From CAG-791 sp000431495 (lineage in GTDB: Bacteria > Bacillota > Clostridia > Lachnospirales > Lachnospiraceae), in assembly GCA_052117605.1 (NCBI GenBank), contig JBQKIT010000009.1: DNA of 64,000 bases; one strand, written 5' to 3'. The position numbers were made by a program, and so were the translations under genes. Shown in pieces: positions 36,641 through 45,841 of this stretch (its first letter is position 1; each line of letters begins with the position of its first letter). The notes under the pieces are model-generated. The model saw only the letters and a program-made list of their open reading frames with translations, searched no databases and was not told where the DNA came from.

Positions 36641-37933
36641 ATGAAAACATACGCGGAGATGTCGAAGGAAGAGCTCCTGAAGGAAAAGGAGTCTCTGGAA
36701 CAGCAGTTCAAAGAGGTAGAGGCCAAGGGGCTGAACCTTAACATGGCGAGAGGAAAGCCGTCTGAGGCACAGCTGAATCTGTCCAATGGGCTGATGGATG
36801 TGCTCAATTCCGACAGCTATTTCAATGATGAGACCGGCACGGACTGCAGAAACTACGGAATCGGAGAAGGAATCCCGGAGGCGAAGCGCCTGATGGGAGC
36901 AATGTCCGAGGTGGATCCGGATGACATGATCATTTTCGGCAACTCTTCGCTGAATATCATGTTTGATACCGTGGCGCGTTCCTACTCACATGGTGTATGC
37001 GGAAATACTCCGTGGTGCAAGCTGGACAACTGGAAATTCCTGTGTCCGGTTCCCGGATATGACCGTCATTTCCGGATTACCGAATTCTTTGGTGCGGAGA
37101 TGATCAATATTCCGATGACGCCGGACGGACCGGACATGGATCTTGTAGAGAAGTATGTCAACAACGATCCTTCCGTGAAGGGCATCTGGTGCGTTCCGAA
37201 GTATTCCAATCCGCAGGGCTACAGCTATTCGGATGAGACGGTGCGCCGTTTTGCAGCACTGACTCCTGCAGCTCCGGATTTCCGTATCTACTGGGACAAT
37301 GCATATTCCATTCATCATCTGTATGATGATGCCGAGCATCAGGACGTGATTCTGGAAATTCTGGATGAATGCCGCGCGGCAGGGCATCCGGACATTGTTT
37401 ACAAGTTTATTTCTACTTCGAAGGTGACCTTCCCGGGCTCCGGACTTGCGGCTCTGGCATCTTCGAAGACGAATCTGGACGACATCCGGAAGTATATGTC
37501 CGTTCAGACCATCGGTCATGACAAGCTGAATCAGCTGCGCCATGTCCGCTTCTTCGGCAATATGGCCAACATGCAGGCACATATGTCCAGACACGCGGCG
37601 ATTCTTCGTCCGAAGTTTGAAGCCGTGGAGGAGATCTTCGAGAAGGAGCTCGGCGGCCTTGGAATCGGAAGCTGGACAAAGCCGAACGGAGGCTATTTTA
37701 TCTCCTTCGATTCTCTGGATGGATGCGCAAAGGCAATTGTTGCGAAGTGCTCGGATGCCGGTGTCAAGCTGACTCCTGCGGGAGCAACCTTCCCTTACGG
37801 AAAGGATCCGCACGATTCCAACATCCGGATTGCACCGTCCTTCCCTCCGCTGGAGGAGCTGAAGGTGGCAGCAGATGTCTTCACGATGGCAGTCAAACTG
37901 GTCAGCATCGACAAGCTTCTGGAGACCAGGTGA
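36641..37933 (+). CDS. class I/II PLP-dependent aminotransferase (Aminotran_MocR family)
   Basis: 430 residues. Family signatures are LNMARGKPS near the start, GIGEGIPEAKRLM, CPVPGYDRHF and WCVPKYSNPQGYSY. The PLP-binding Lys is in STSKVTFPGSG. Related enzymes are aspartate- or alanine-type aminotransferases. The start at 36641 is preferred; an upstream frame extension to 36602 uses a non-ATG start. Monocistronic, with a strong terminator behind it. Confidence 0.92.
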   Translation: MKTYAEMSKEELLKEKESLEQQFKEVEAKGLNLNMARGKPSEAQLNLSNGLMDVLNSDSYFNDETGTDCRNYGIGEGIPEAKRLMGAMSEVDPDDMIIFGNSSLNIMFDTVARSYSHGVCGNTPWCKLDNWKFLCPVPGYDRHFRITEFFGAEMINIPMTPDGPDMDLVEKYVNNDPSVKGIWCVPKYSNPQGYSYSDETVRRFAALTPAAPDFRIYWDNAYSIHHLYDDAEHQDVILEILDECRAAGHPDIVYKFISTSKVTFPGSGLAALASSKTNLDDIRKYMSVQTIGHDKLNQLRHVRFFGNMANMQAHMSRHAAILRPKFEAVEEIFEKELGGLGIGSWTKPNGGYFISFDSLDGCAKAIVAKCSDAGVKLTPAGATFPYGKDPHDSNIRIAPSFPPLEELKVAADVFTMAVKLVSIDKLLETR

Positions 37934-37992
37934 TACGGTTTCGGAGAGCAGATCATACCGCTTCGGCGAACAGATGATACAGAATAACAGAA

Positions 37993-38044
37993 AAGAAGCA
38001 GTACAGATTTCCGTGTAACAGGAAACTGTGCTGCTTCTTTTTTT
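37993..38044 (+). terminator. intrinsic terminator after the aminotransferase
   Basis: Long stem built on GAAGCAGTACAG pairing with CTGTGCTGCTTC, inner TTTCC/GGAAA pairs, then seven T. Confidence 0.88.
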
Positions 38045-38071
38045 ACGGGTGCATCTGGCGGCGCACATTTT

Positions 38072-39349
38072 TTATTTTAACAGGTCCATGCCGACATCAT
38101 AGGAATTCCCATTCACGGCATCGATGAGCCAGGAGGCCATTGTGGCGCCGTTTTTCCAGGGAACGTAGAAATACGGCTGGCGGACTGCGGTATGAATGGT
38201 GCCCACCTGGGCCTTGGTAAACAGCGGATTTACCCAGCCGTTGATGAAAAACGAGAAGGAGGGGTCAAGATCGCGAAGCCAGCGGACCATGTTCTTCAGC
38301 TGGCGGTAATATGCTCCGCGCACGCCGGCATTGGTTTTGTAGATCCTGTTGGTCATGTCGTTGTAGAACGTGGACAGAAGATAGTCATGGGTGGAGCTTG
38401 CGTAGAGCAGACGGAAACGTCCGGGGAAGGCCGCAAGAAGAGCCCGGTACCAGTCATAGGTGATGTTGGGCGTCTCCAGTGGCTCCCAGACGGAAGGCTC
38501 TGCACCCCAGAAGTTGCGCGCGATGGACCTCCAGTCCCGGCAGAGAAGCTGGGCGCTGTCGGAGAAGAGGGTAATATCGGAAACCTCCGGGTACCAGCGG
38601 CTTACAATTTTCCCGGAGACGGCAGGGACGGCAAAGGCTCCGGCGGAATCTCCGGCAATCAGAAGCTTGTCCGGATTCGGGAAGAAATCCTTGCATACGG
38701 CAAGCGCTGCGTCCACGTTGGCGGCCCCGTGACAGTGGAGAATCTGCGGCTTGCCTTCCTCATCGGTATAAGGAACCTCACGGTTTCCGACGTGAAAATC
38801 ACCGGTTGTATAAGGGATGACAAGGAAATTCCAGTCACGAAAGGGATTGCGCGTGGAATCCGTGTCCGTGATTCCGATGTTGATGTTCATGATCTGCGTA
38901 AAGGGACGCAGATTGTTCCAGTAGAAATTCGGTTCCCCTGCAGCGACGCGCGCACCGGTTACCGGTCTTGCGGCTGTGAAATCATTCCATGCAACGCCTC
39001 CTCCGGAGAGGAAAATAACAAGGTGTGCCGTGCTGCCCTTTCTCAGGTAGCAGTGGAATTCTGAGCCGTCGCCCGAAACAGCAGAAGACAACGGAACCTG
39101 ATACCAGGTCCCGGACTCGGCCCGGTCAGTGAGGATCGGTGCCTCCTGCCGGTGCTCGATGAAGGAACCGATGGAATTCTCGACAAAGCTTCCTGCGTTG
39201 GAGGCAAGCTTCTCCGCGACCTCCCGGTTCCGTTCACGCAGCCGTTCAGCGGTTTGCTTTCCTCGTTCGCGGCGCTTAAGCGCCGCATCCCTGCTGCGCT
39301 CGTGAAGCTTTTCGATGGAGTCGGTGTGATTTCTGGATTCTTCGGACAT
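38072..39349 (-). CDS. pectinacetylesterase/Notum-like serine hydrolase
   Basis: 425 residues. A charged, Arg/Glu-rich helical N-terminus (about 1-60) precedes an alpha/beta-hydrolase of the pectinacetylesterase class: oxyanion region FLSGGGVAWN, nucleophile Ser in GDSAGAFAVP, probable Asp in STHDYLLS and His in VGTIHTAVR. No signal peptide is visible, unusual for a polysaccharide esterase. It is last of a tight three-gene operon with a membrane protein and an HxxxDG acyltransferase, so it may remove acyl groups that the acyltransferase adds. Exact substrate unknown. Confidence 0.8.
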   Translation of the reverse strand: MSEESRNHTDSIEKLHERSRDAALKRRERGKQTAERLRERNREVAEKLASNAGSFVENSIGSFIEHRQEAPILTDRAESGTWYQVPLSSAVSGDGSEFHCYLRKGSTAHLVIFLSGGGVAWNDFTAARPVTGARVAAGEPNFYWNNLRPFTQIMNINIGITDTDSTRNPFRDWNFLVIPYTTGDFHVGNREVPYTDEEGKPQILHCHGAANVDAALAVCKDFFPNPDKLLIAGDSAGAFAVPAVSGKIVSRWYPEVSDITLFSDSAQLLCRDWRSIARNFWGAEPSVWEPLETPNITYDWYRALLAAFPGRFRLLYASSTHDYLLSTFYNDMTNRIYKTNAGVRGAYYRQLKNMVRWLRDLDPSFSFFINGWVNPLFTKAQVGTIHTAVRQPYFYVPWKNGATMASWLIDAVNGNSYDVGMDLLK

Positions 39350-39367
39350 CGCGGGCCTCCTTACGGG

Positions 39368-40024
39368 TTACAGACTGAACCATTTGCCGGCGGCATTCTT
39401 CAGGGTGCGGAAACGGAAAACAACAACGGCGGCGCCCAGAACCAGCAGGAGAAATGTACTTACAACGGCGGGAGCCGGGAACGGATTTCTGTCCAGACGC
39501 ACCGCAATGAGCTGCAGGAAGGAGAACACAACATTCCAGAACAGGTACATCACATAGGTTTCCAGAGGGAGGCGCTTGTTTTTCCCGATGATGACCGTCG
39601 CAATTGCGATGGACAGGAAAAGGGAAGGAATCACCCAGGCAACCGACCAGCCGTGCATTCCGGTATTCCAGTCGAAGAACAAGGTGATCAGCATCAGAAG
39701 ATACAGCTGAACCACAATCATTTTCATGATGTTATTGCGAAAATACGAGGCAATCCACAGATCAGCCCAGGCGATGACGGCGGACAGTCCAAGGAGTGTG
39801 CTCCAGGCCTGCGGACCTGCAAAATACCGGACCAGCAGAAGTGACAATTCCAGAAGAATCAGAATAAATGTGCAGATCCGGAAGAAGGTAAGATTGCTGA
39901 CCTTGGGTTTTGCAAGAACCGGAAACGGATTTTTCTCCGGTTCGCCCTGAAGCTGGCCCTGGCATAACGGGCAGCAGGTCTTGTGACCGCGGATATTGAT
40001 TTTACATTTCGGGCAATACTGCAT
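39368..40024 (-). CDS. DUF6320-like membrane protein with N-terminal zinc ribbon
   Basis: 218 residues. A short zinc ribbon (Cys4, Cys7, Cys18, Cys21; YCPKC and CCPLC) is followed by six predicted membrane helices from about 45 to 205. Its gene lies 3 bp after the acyltransferase stop and 18 bp before the esterase start. I recall DUF6320 proteins next to such acyltransferases, so a shared membrane-linked acylation role is likely, but no activity is known. Confidence 0.82.
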   Translation of the reverse strand: MQYCPKCKINIRGHKTCCPLCQGQLQGEPEKNPFPVLAKPKVSNLTFFRICTFILILLELSLLLVRYFAGPQAWSTLLGLSAVIAWADLWIASYFRNNIMKMIVVQLYLLMLITLFFDWNTGMHGWSVAWVIPSLFLSIAIATVIIGKNKRLPLETYVMYLFWNVVFSFLQLIAVRLDRNPFPAPAVVSTFLLLVLGAAVVVFRFRTLKNAAGKWFSL

Positions 40025-40027
40025 GGT

Positions 40028-41338
40028 TTATCTTCCTTTATCCGATGGCGTGCGGCTTACGGCCGCTGCATCGTAATCGTTGGTGGTCAGCTCTACCGAA
40101 AGTCCCATGCCGGTAAGCCGGCGGTAGAAGCGGAGCATGATGTCGTGATTGACGAAGCTCGTAACCGATCCGATACACAGCTTGTCTCCGTAGGTTGCAA
40201 CGGTCACCTGCATGGAAGGAGCCGTCATGAAGGCGGCAAAATGATCGATGTACTCTTCGATTTCCGGGGCCATGCGGATCCGCTCCAGGTTGGAGAGCGT
40301 CGCGGTGACGCCGCTGTGAGCCCGGGAGAGATAGTAGGTCAGGACCGGTTCCTTGAGAAACAGCGGAACGACCTTGACGGCGTAGTTGCCGACGAGCTTC
40401 GTGTAGGAATTCATCGTGGCAGCGACCTTTTCCGGAGTCAGCTGATCGCCGAAGGATTTCCGGACAGCAGGGATGATACTGTCCAGAGAACCGTCATAAT
40501 CCTTGGCACTGTAAGGAATGTTGATCACGCCGAAGAAGTTCCTTGCGGTTTCAGACGGGAAAAACTGCCGAAGATTTACCGGAACACTGATGACCACAGG
40601 ACGCTTCCGCTCCTGCACGGTCATGCCGTCCACAACGGAGGCGATGTACACCGAGGTCAGAAAAATGCCAACGGTGGTGTGGTGCTGATGGGCGAGCTCC
40701 ACCACGGCTTTGGCGGAGACAATTCCCTCCAGCAGGTGATTGCGCTGATTTTCATCCTTCTCGCCCTTCAGCTGATAGGCTTTCACAGAGGTCATCTGCT
40801 TCAGCTGAGAGCTCTTCATCTTCTGATAATAATGCGCAAATGCATCGGTGGTTTTCTCGGATGAAGAGGAGATGTCAGAGGCTGCGTCGGTAATCTCCAC
40901 GTGATGTACGAGGGAGAGGTAGCGCGTAATCATCTTCCGGAAGAAGACAAAAGCACCGGTGCCGTCTGCAAGGACATGAAACATCTCCAGATTGATGCGG
41001 TTTTCGTAGTAAGTGACCCGGTAGAGCAGATTCTGAAGTCCCGGAAAATAAAGCGGCGAAAGAGGCGGCTCGTGGTCCTCGGTCACGGAGGCAGTTTCAT
41101 TCAGGCCATCCAGGTAATACCAGAAAAGACCCTTGCGGAGTGCACTGTTAAAGTGCGGAAATTCCACAACGGTATCCTCCAGCGCGTGCTGGAGAACATT
41201 CGGAACAACCGGCTCCTTCAGCTCACAGACGATGCGAAAGACACGGGTGTCAAAGCCGTGGGCGGAGCAGGGGACGATGATGGCTGCATTATCAAGTTTG
41301 TACCATTTCCCGGTACGGGGAGTAGATGTTGTTTTCAT
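40028..41338 (-). CDS. HxxxDG acyltransferase (alcohol acetyltransferase-like)
   Basis: 436 residues of the CoA-dependent acyltransferase/condensation-domain superfamily. The catalytic His121 and Asp125 are in HVLADG. The second structural region contains SVPVNLR and the latch-like NFFGVINIPY. It likely transfers an acyl group from CoA or a carrier to an alcohol or glycolipid. The start at 41338 gives MKTTSTPRTGKWYKL; a longer open frame upstream to 41611 runs antisense through the neighbouring gene remnants and is not coding. First gene of the three-gene operon. Confidence 0.82.
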   Translation of the reverse strand: MKTTSTPRTGKWYKLDNAAIIVPCSAHGFDTRVFRIVCELKEPVVPNVLQHALEDTVVEFPHFNSALRKGLFWYYLDGLNETASVTEDHEPPLSPLYFPGLQNLLYRVTYYENRINLEMFHVLADGTGAFVFFRKMITRYLSLVHHVEITDAASDISSSSEKTTDAFAHYYQKMKSSQLKQMTSVKAYQLKGEKDENQRNHLLEGIVSAKAVVELAHQHHTTVGIFLTSVYIASVVDGMTVQERKRPVVISVPVNLRQFFPSETARNFFGVINIPYSAKDYDGSLDSIIPAVRKSFGDQLTPEKVAATMNSYTKLVGNYAVKVVPLFLKEPVLTYYLSRAHSGVTATLSNLERIRMAPEIEEYIDHFAAFMTAPSMQVTVATYGDKLCIGSVTSFVNHDIMLRFYRRLTGMGLSVELTTNDYDAAAVSRTPSDKGR

Positions 41339-41382
41339 TCTTCCATGATAACACAGCAGGGAAGCGTGCGCGAATCGAAGGG

Positions 41383-41562
41383 TCAGATCTCCTGACCGGT
41401 CTGAAGCTTGCGAAATTCGGACGGAGTAGAGCCCTTTGCCTGGCGGAATGCCTTGGAAAAGGCGGCGCTTGTCGAAAAGCCGGAGCGAAGCGCAATTTCC
41501 GTGATCGGCATGCGGGGGTCGGTCAGAAGCTTTTCGGAAAGAGAGATGCGCTGGAAGGCAGC
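41383..41562 (-). pseudogene. AraC regulator C-terminal remnant
   Basis: On the minus strand about 59 codons encode the last part of an AraC domain: SLSEKLLTDPRMPITEIALR followed by SGFSTSAAFSKAFRQAKGS and PSEFRKL, with a TGA at 41383-41385. Homology stops near 41556-41562, exactly where a permease fragment begins on the other strand. The sensor and first HTH helix are missing, so it is a dead fragment cut by a deletion. Confidence 0.8.
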
Positions 41563-42085
41563 AGGTGCGGTGCTGACCTACTTTATGACCGGCATGATGA
41601 TCCCGGTTCACTGCGTACTGATTCCTCTGTTCACGAGATTTGCCAAAATCGGCTTATCCAACAGCCTGACAGGACTGGTCCTGCCGTATCTGACCTTCTC
41701 GCTGCCGATTACGATTTTCATCATGACCGGATTCTTCCGGAGTATGCCGCACGAGCTGATTGAATCCGCCTGCATCGACGGCGCGAATATCTACGAGATC
41801 TTCATTGAGGTCGCTCTTCCGCTGGCAAGGACGGGATTCTTCGTAACCGGTCTTATGACCTTTGTCGGCAACTGGAATGAGCTGCTCCTTGCGATGGTCT
41901 TTATCTCAGACGATGCGAAGAAGACGCTTCCGGTGTCTCTGTCGAAATTCGTAGGTCCTTATAACACGAACTATTCCCAGATGTTTGCCGCAATTATTCT
42001 GGCGATCATCCCGACCATTGTCGTGTATTGCTGCTTCAGCAACCAGATTGTTGACGGTCTGACGGCAGGAGCGGTAAAGGGTTAA
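41556..42085 (+). pseudogene. sugar ABC permease C-terminal remnant (LacG/MsmG-like)
   Basis: From about GAVLTYFMTGMMIPVH to the end QIVDGLTAGAVKG the reading frame is a carbohydrate ABC permease, including the EAA loop ESACIDGANIYEIF. About 100 N-terminal residues are absent. The open frame can be extended left to 41408, but those codons are antisense to the AraC remnant, so that start is an artefact. The first helices are gone, so the fragment should be nonfunctional. Confidence 0.8.
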
Positions 42086-42124
42086 AAAGTGAAGGCTTCG
42101 GGAGCACGAAACGAGTAGTGAAGC

Positions 42125-42167
42125 AGCGGTTTCGATGTTAGAATATAACAACAGAAACCGCTTTTTT
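42125..42167 (+). terminator. terminator of the former transporter operon
   Basis: 9-bp stem (AGCGGTTTC / GAAACCGCT) with a 20-nt loop that can itself pair, followed by six T. Confidence 0.82.
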
Positions 42168-42200
42168 GATGCGGCAAAACAGCCTATCAGGAGGAAACCA

Positions 42201-42839
42201 ATGAAAATTTATCAGGTAACAGATCCCGAATTTGCAGAATATGGAAAGGTAGTCACCGGCTATGATGTTCAGCCGATTGTGGACGCTCTGAAGGAGCACA
42301 CACCGCTTCCGGAGGGAACCGATTATGTGGCAGAGGAGCCTGCCCTTCAGAATCTTGAGGCCAGCAAGGCGATCGCTCCGTCTCTGTTCGGCGGACTTCC
42401 GGCTCAGTTCGGCTGGTGCAACGGACACAACACCAAACTCAACTGTGTGGAGTATCACCGCAGCAGCGAGTTCAACCTCGGCACGGAGGATTTCATTCTC
42501 CTTCTTGGCAGAGAGTGCGATATCACAAAGGACTGGAAGCTTGACACCGACACCATCAAGGCGTTCAAGGTCCCGGCAGGTGTTCTGGTTGAGGTCTATG
42601 CAACTTCCCTCCACTATGCGCCCTGTCACGCAGATGCATCCAAGGGCTTCAAGGTACTGGTTGCCCTTCCGCAGGGAACCAACGTCGGAACCTGCGAGAC
42701 AGAAGGAAAGAGCGGAGAGGACAAGCTCCTTCGCATGACCAACAAGTGGCTGCTTGCACATCCGGAAGCTCCGGAGGCAAAGGACGGCGCATGGGTTGGC
42801 CTTGAGGGAGTTAACATCGACATCGCGGACAGCATCTGA
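42201..42839 (+). CDS. DUF4867 family protein
   Basis: 212 residues, cytoplasmic, no membrane segments. The central region with VEYHRSSEFNLGTEDFILLLG and LHYAPCHAD looks cupin-like with several conserved His/Glu/Cys. DUF4867 proteins occur beside sugar importers and glycosidases in Clostridia and may be sugar isomerases or epimerases, but no activity is established to my knowledge. TCAGGAGG precedes the ATG. GH43 follows 37 bp later in the same operon. Confidence 0.88.
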   Translation: MKIYQVTDPEFAEYGKVVTGYDVQPIVDALKEHTPLPEGTDYVAEEPALQNLEASKAIAPSLFGGLPAQFGWCNGHNTKLNCVEYHRSSEFNLGTEDFILLLGRECDITKDWKLDTDTIKAFKVPAGVLVEVYATSLHYAPCHADASKGFKVLVALPQGTNVGTCETEGKSGEDKLLRMTNKWLLAHPEAPEAKDGAWVGLEGVNIDIADSI

Positions 42840-42876
42840 TGGACCGGGAGTACGTCTGAGGGACAGGTAAACATAA

Positions 42877-43821
42877 ATGGAAAAAGAAATGAATTACACT
42901 CCCTGGATCGAGCAGCGGGCGGATCCGTATGTAACCTGCGAGCATGGCGGAAAGTACTACTTCACGGCGTCGGTTCCTTCCTATGACCGGATTATTCTGC
43001 GCTGCGCAGATCGTCTGGAGGATCTGGCAGACGCGGAAGAGAAGACGGTGTGGACGAAGCATGAGTCCGGAGATATGAGCTTCAACATTTGGGCACCGGA
43101 GATTCACTACCTGTTCGGCGGCTGGTACATTTACTTCGCGGGCAGCGACAAGGACGACATCTGGAAGCTTCGGCCCTATGTGCTGAAATGTGGGGGCGAG
43201 GATCCGATGAAAGACCCTTGGGTGGAGCTTGGCAAGATGAAGCGGTCCGAGGACGATCCGTTTTCATTTGAGGCGTTTTCTCTGGATGCTACGGTATTTG
43301 AGGATGCCGGTCAGTGGTATTACGTCTGGGCGGAAAAGGTCGGTGTCGGCAGGCAGATCTCCAATCTGTATATTGCACGGATGAAGAGCGCGAATGAGCT
43401 GGCAACGGCTCAGGTTCTCCTGACCACGCCGGACTATGACTGGGAGCGGCACGGCTTCTGGGTCAATGAAGGACCGGGAGTTCTGAAGCACGGCGGAAAG
43501 CTGTTCATGACCTTCAGTGCAAGCGATACGAGTCCGGCTTATTGCGTGGGACTTCTGATTGCAAAGGAAGGGGCAGATCTTCTGGATCCGAGATCCTGGG
43601 AGAAGCTCCGCTATCCGGTCATGAAGAGTGATAAAGAACACGGTCTGTACGGCCCCGGACACAACTCCTTTACGAAGGATGAAGAAGGAAGAGACATCAT
43701 TGTTTATCATGCGCGGACCACGGACAAGCTGATCTGTGAGGATCCGCTGTACGACCCCAACCGGCACACCATGAAGCGCGTGGTGGAGTGGGATGAGAAT
43801 GGAATGCCGGTCTTCCAGTAA
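42877..43821 (+). CDS. GH43 family glycosidase (arabinofuranosidase/xylosidase-like)
   Basis: 314 residues, single five-bladed beta-propeller. The inverting triad is visible: Asp16 in QRADPYV, Asp137 in SLDATVFED, Glu198 in VNEGPGV. There is no signal peptide or binding module, so it acts on imported arabino- or xylo-oligosaccharides. Its former importer is represented only by the permease fragment upstream, so the substrate supply route in this strain is unclear. Confidence 0.93.
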   Translation: MEKEMNYTPWIEQRADPYVTCEHGGKYYFTASVPSYDRIILRCADRLEDLADAEEKTVWTKHESGDMSFNIWAPEIHYLFGGWYIYFAGSDKDDIWKLRPYVLKCGGEDPMKDPWVELGKMKRSEDDPFSFEAFSLDATVFEDAGQWYYVWAEKVGVGRQISNLYIARMKSANELATAQVLLTTPDYDWERHGFWVNEGPGVLKHGGKLFMTFSASDTSPAYCVGLLIAKEGADLLDPRSWEKLRYPVMKSDKEHGLYGPGHNSFTKDEEGRDIIVYHARTTDKLICEDPLYDPNRHTMKRVVEWDENGMPVFQ

Positions 43822-43843
43822 GAAAATTGTGTATGCAACAGCG

Positions 43844-43877
43844 GCGGAACCTTTCGAAAGAGAAGGGTTCCGTTTTT
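43844..43877 (+). terminator. terminator after GH43
   Basis: Stem CGGAACC with GGTTCCG, loop about 13 nt, then TTTTT. Confidence 0.85.
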
Positions 43878-44032
43878 GCGTATAAGAGTGAATGACCGGC
43901 GCTTTTTTCTGTCTGATTGCAAAGCCACCTGACGGTCGATATAATAAAGTGTTATCAGTCACACATATTAATAGAGAAGAAACGGTGTAAGAGAAGGGCT
44001 GCAGAAGGACTGCGGCACAGGAATGTGGGATT

Positions 44033-45841
44033 ATGTCTGGCAAAAAGAATCGTAAAAAGATAAACAAGCAGAAGAGAAGGCAGATCGCAGCGGCAGTGAT
44101 CGCAATCATTCTGGCACTTGCCATGGTGGTGCCGCTCCTTGTCGTGACGGTGTCGGCGGCGGAGAGCGGAACGATTGCCGGTGCGGTACAGACGGCGGGA
44201 GACGTTGTTCAGGATGGGATCACGCTGGAAGGCGTAGATTTGTCCGGAAAGACGAGAGAGGACGTTCAGGCGGTTGCGGATTCCGTTCTGGAGAGCAGGA
44301 AGAATGCGACCATCACGCTGCACGGGAATACCGATGATGAGAAGGTGACCGTCAGTGCGGGAAACCTTGGGATGATCTGGGGAAATGCAGAGGTCGTGGA
44401 TCAGATCATTGGCTACGGACATGCGGCCAATATCATTGCCCGCTACAAGCAGGAAAAGGACCTGGAGAAGAACGGGGCCAATTTCACCGTGGATGTGGAT
44501 TTCAATCAGGATCAGATCCGTACCTTCCTTGAGAATAACTGCACGGTCTGGAATGTGGCAGCGAAGAATGCGTCGATGACGCGGGCAAACGGCGGCTTCC
44601 AGTATACAGAAGGACAGGCTGGCGTCAGTGTGGATCTGGACAGCTCGACGCAGAAGATTTATCAGTATCTGACGTCAGAATGGGATGGAAAGGATGCGGA
44701 GATCGATCTGGATATGGACGTCACAGAACCTGCCACAACCGTAGAAGAGCTTCAGAAGCTGACATCGGTTCTCGGAACGTTTACCACCTATTATTCCACC
44801 TCCAATGCGGCGCGCTCGAAGAATATCAGCAATGCCTGCGGGATGATCAACGGGATGTCCCTTGCACCCGGAGAGACGTTCTCCATGCTGCAGACCATCA
44901 CTCCGTTTACGGAGGAAAACGGCTATCAGCTGGCGGGCTCCTATGTGGGCGATGAGGTGGTGGAGAGCTTCGGCGGCGGAATCTGTCAGGTTTCCACAAC
45001 GCTTTACAATGCAGTGATCCGCGCAGAGCTGAAGGTCAATGAGAGATACAATCACTCCATGATCGTAAGCTATGTAGATCCGTCTGCGGACGCAGCCATC
45101 GCAGAGTCGTCCGGCATGGATTTCCGTTTTACGAACAGCCTGAGTGATCCGGTTTATATTGAGGGCTATACCTACAATGGCGCCATCACCTTTACGATTT
45201 ACGGCGTGGAGACAAGGGCCTCCAACCGGAAGGTTTCCTTTGTCAGTGAGACGCTTTCGGAGACGCCGTCGGAGGGAACCAAGATCAAAGAGGATCCCTC
45301 GGAGCCCGTTGGAAGCGTTCAGACAACTCCCGGCCACACGGGATATTCCGCAAGGCTCTGGAAGGTTGTAACCGTCGATGGTGTGGAGCAGAGCCGTGAT
45401 GTGTTCAACAACAGTACCTACAATATGACACCGACCTATGTAAAGGTCGGAACGGCCGGCAATGTGACGCAGGGACTGAAGGATGCCATTGCTTCGCAGG
45501 ATGTGGATGCCATCAAAAAGGCCGCTGCAGATGCAGCCAAGGGAATTGATTCTGCGAAGACGGATGAACTGACGGATCAGGCAAAGGCAGCAGCGGATGC
45601 AGCTTATGCAGAGGCACTTGCACAGGGACTGGATACCACGACGGCGATGGAGAAGGCGCAAGAAGCGGCCAATGCGGCAGTGGCAGGCGGCGGAAATACG
45701 GAGGCATCGTCGACATCCGCTTCTTCGTCCCAGAGCGCGGAATCGGAGAGCACAGGGAATACAGACGGAACGGCCGCGGACTCGCAGACGCAGCAGTCAG
45801 ATGGATCGTCGGAAAATCAGAATGCCGGAGGGGAACCGTGA
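44033..45841 (+). CDS. VanW family cell-envelope protein
   Basis: 602 residues. A basic tail and one membrane helix or signal (about 20-44), then a peptidoglycan-binding-like domain of the YoaR/PG_binding_4 type (about 60-240), then the VanW domain (about 250-385: SLAPGETFSMLQTI, FGGGICQVSTTLYNA). The C-terminus has an Ala-rich helical stretch with near-repeats (AAADAAKG, AAADAAYAEA, AANAAVAGG) and a Ser/Thr/Gln-rich tail, probably spanning the wall. VanW function is still unknown. The stop overlaps the next start (GTGA). Confidence 0.9.
   Translation: MSGKKNRKKINKQKRRQIAAAVIAIILALAMVVPLLVVTVSAAESGTIAGAVQTAGDVVQDGITLEGVDLSGKTREDVQAVADSVLESRKNATITLHGNTDDEKVTVSAGNLGMIWGNAEVVDQIIGYGHAANIIARYKQEKDLEKNGANFTVDVDFNQDQIRTFLENNCTVWNVAAKNASMTRANGGFQYTEGQAGVSVDLDSSTQKIYQYLTSEWDGKDAEIDLDMDVTEPATTVEELQKLTSVLGTFTTYYSTSNAARSKNISNACGMINGMSLAPGETFSMLQTITPFTEENGYQLAGSYVGDEVVESFGGGICQVSTTLYNAVIRAELKVNERYNHSMIVSYVDPSADAAIAESSGMDFRFTNSLSDPVYIEGYTYNGAITFTIYGVETRASNRKVSFVSETLSETPSEGTKIKEDPSEPVGSVQTTPGHTGYSARLWKVVTVDGVEQSRDVFNNSTYNMTPTYVKVGTAGNVTQGLKDAIASQDVDAIKKAAADAAKGIDSAKTDELTDQAKAAADAAYAEALAQGLDTTTAMEKAQEAANAAVAGGGNTEASSTSASSSQSAESESTGNTDGTAADSQTQQSDGSSENQNAGGEP

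Noticed and set aside
41339..41611. N-terminal extension of the acyltransferase
   Set aside because: The upstream part crosses the AraC and permease remnants in another frame and has no homology; MKTTSTPRTG start is natural.
41408..42085. Complete 225-codon permease gene
   Set aside because: Its first about 50 codons are antisense to an AraC remnant; it is a chimeric frame across a deletion.
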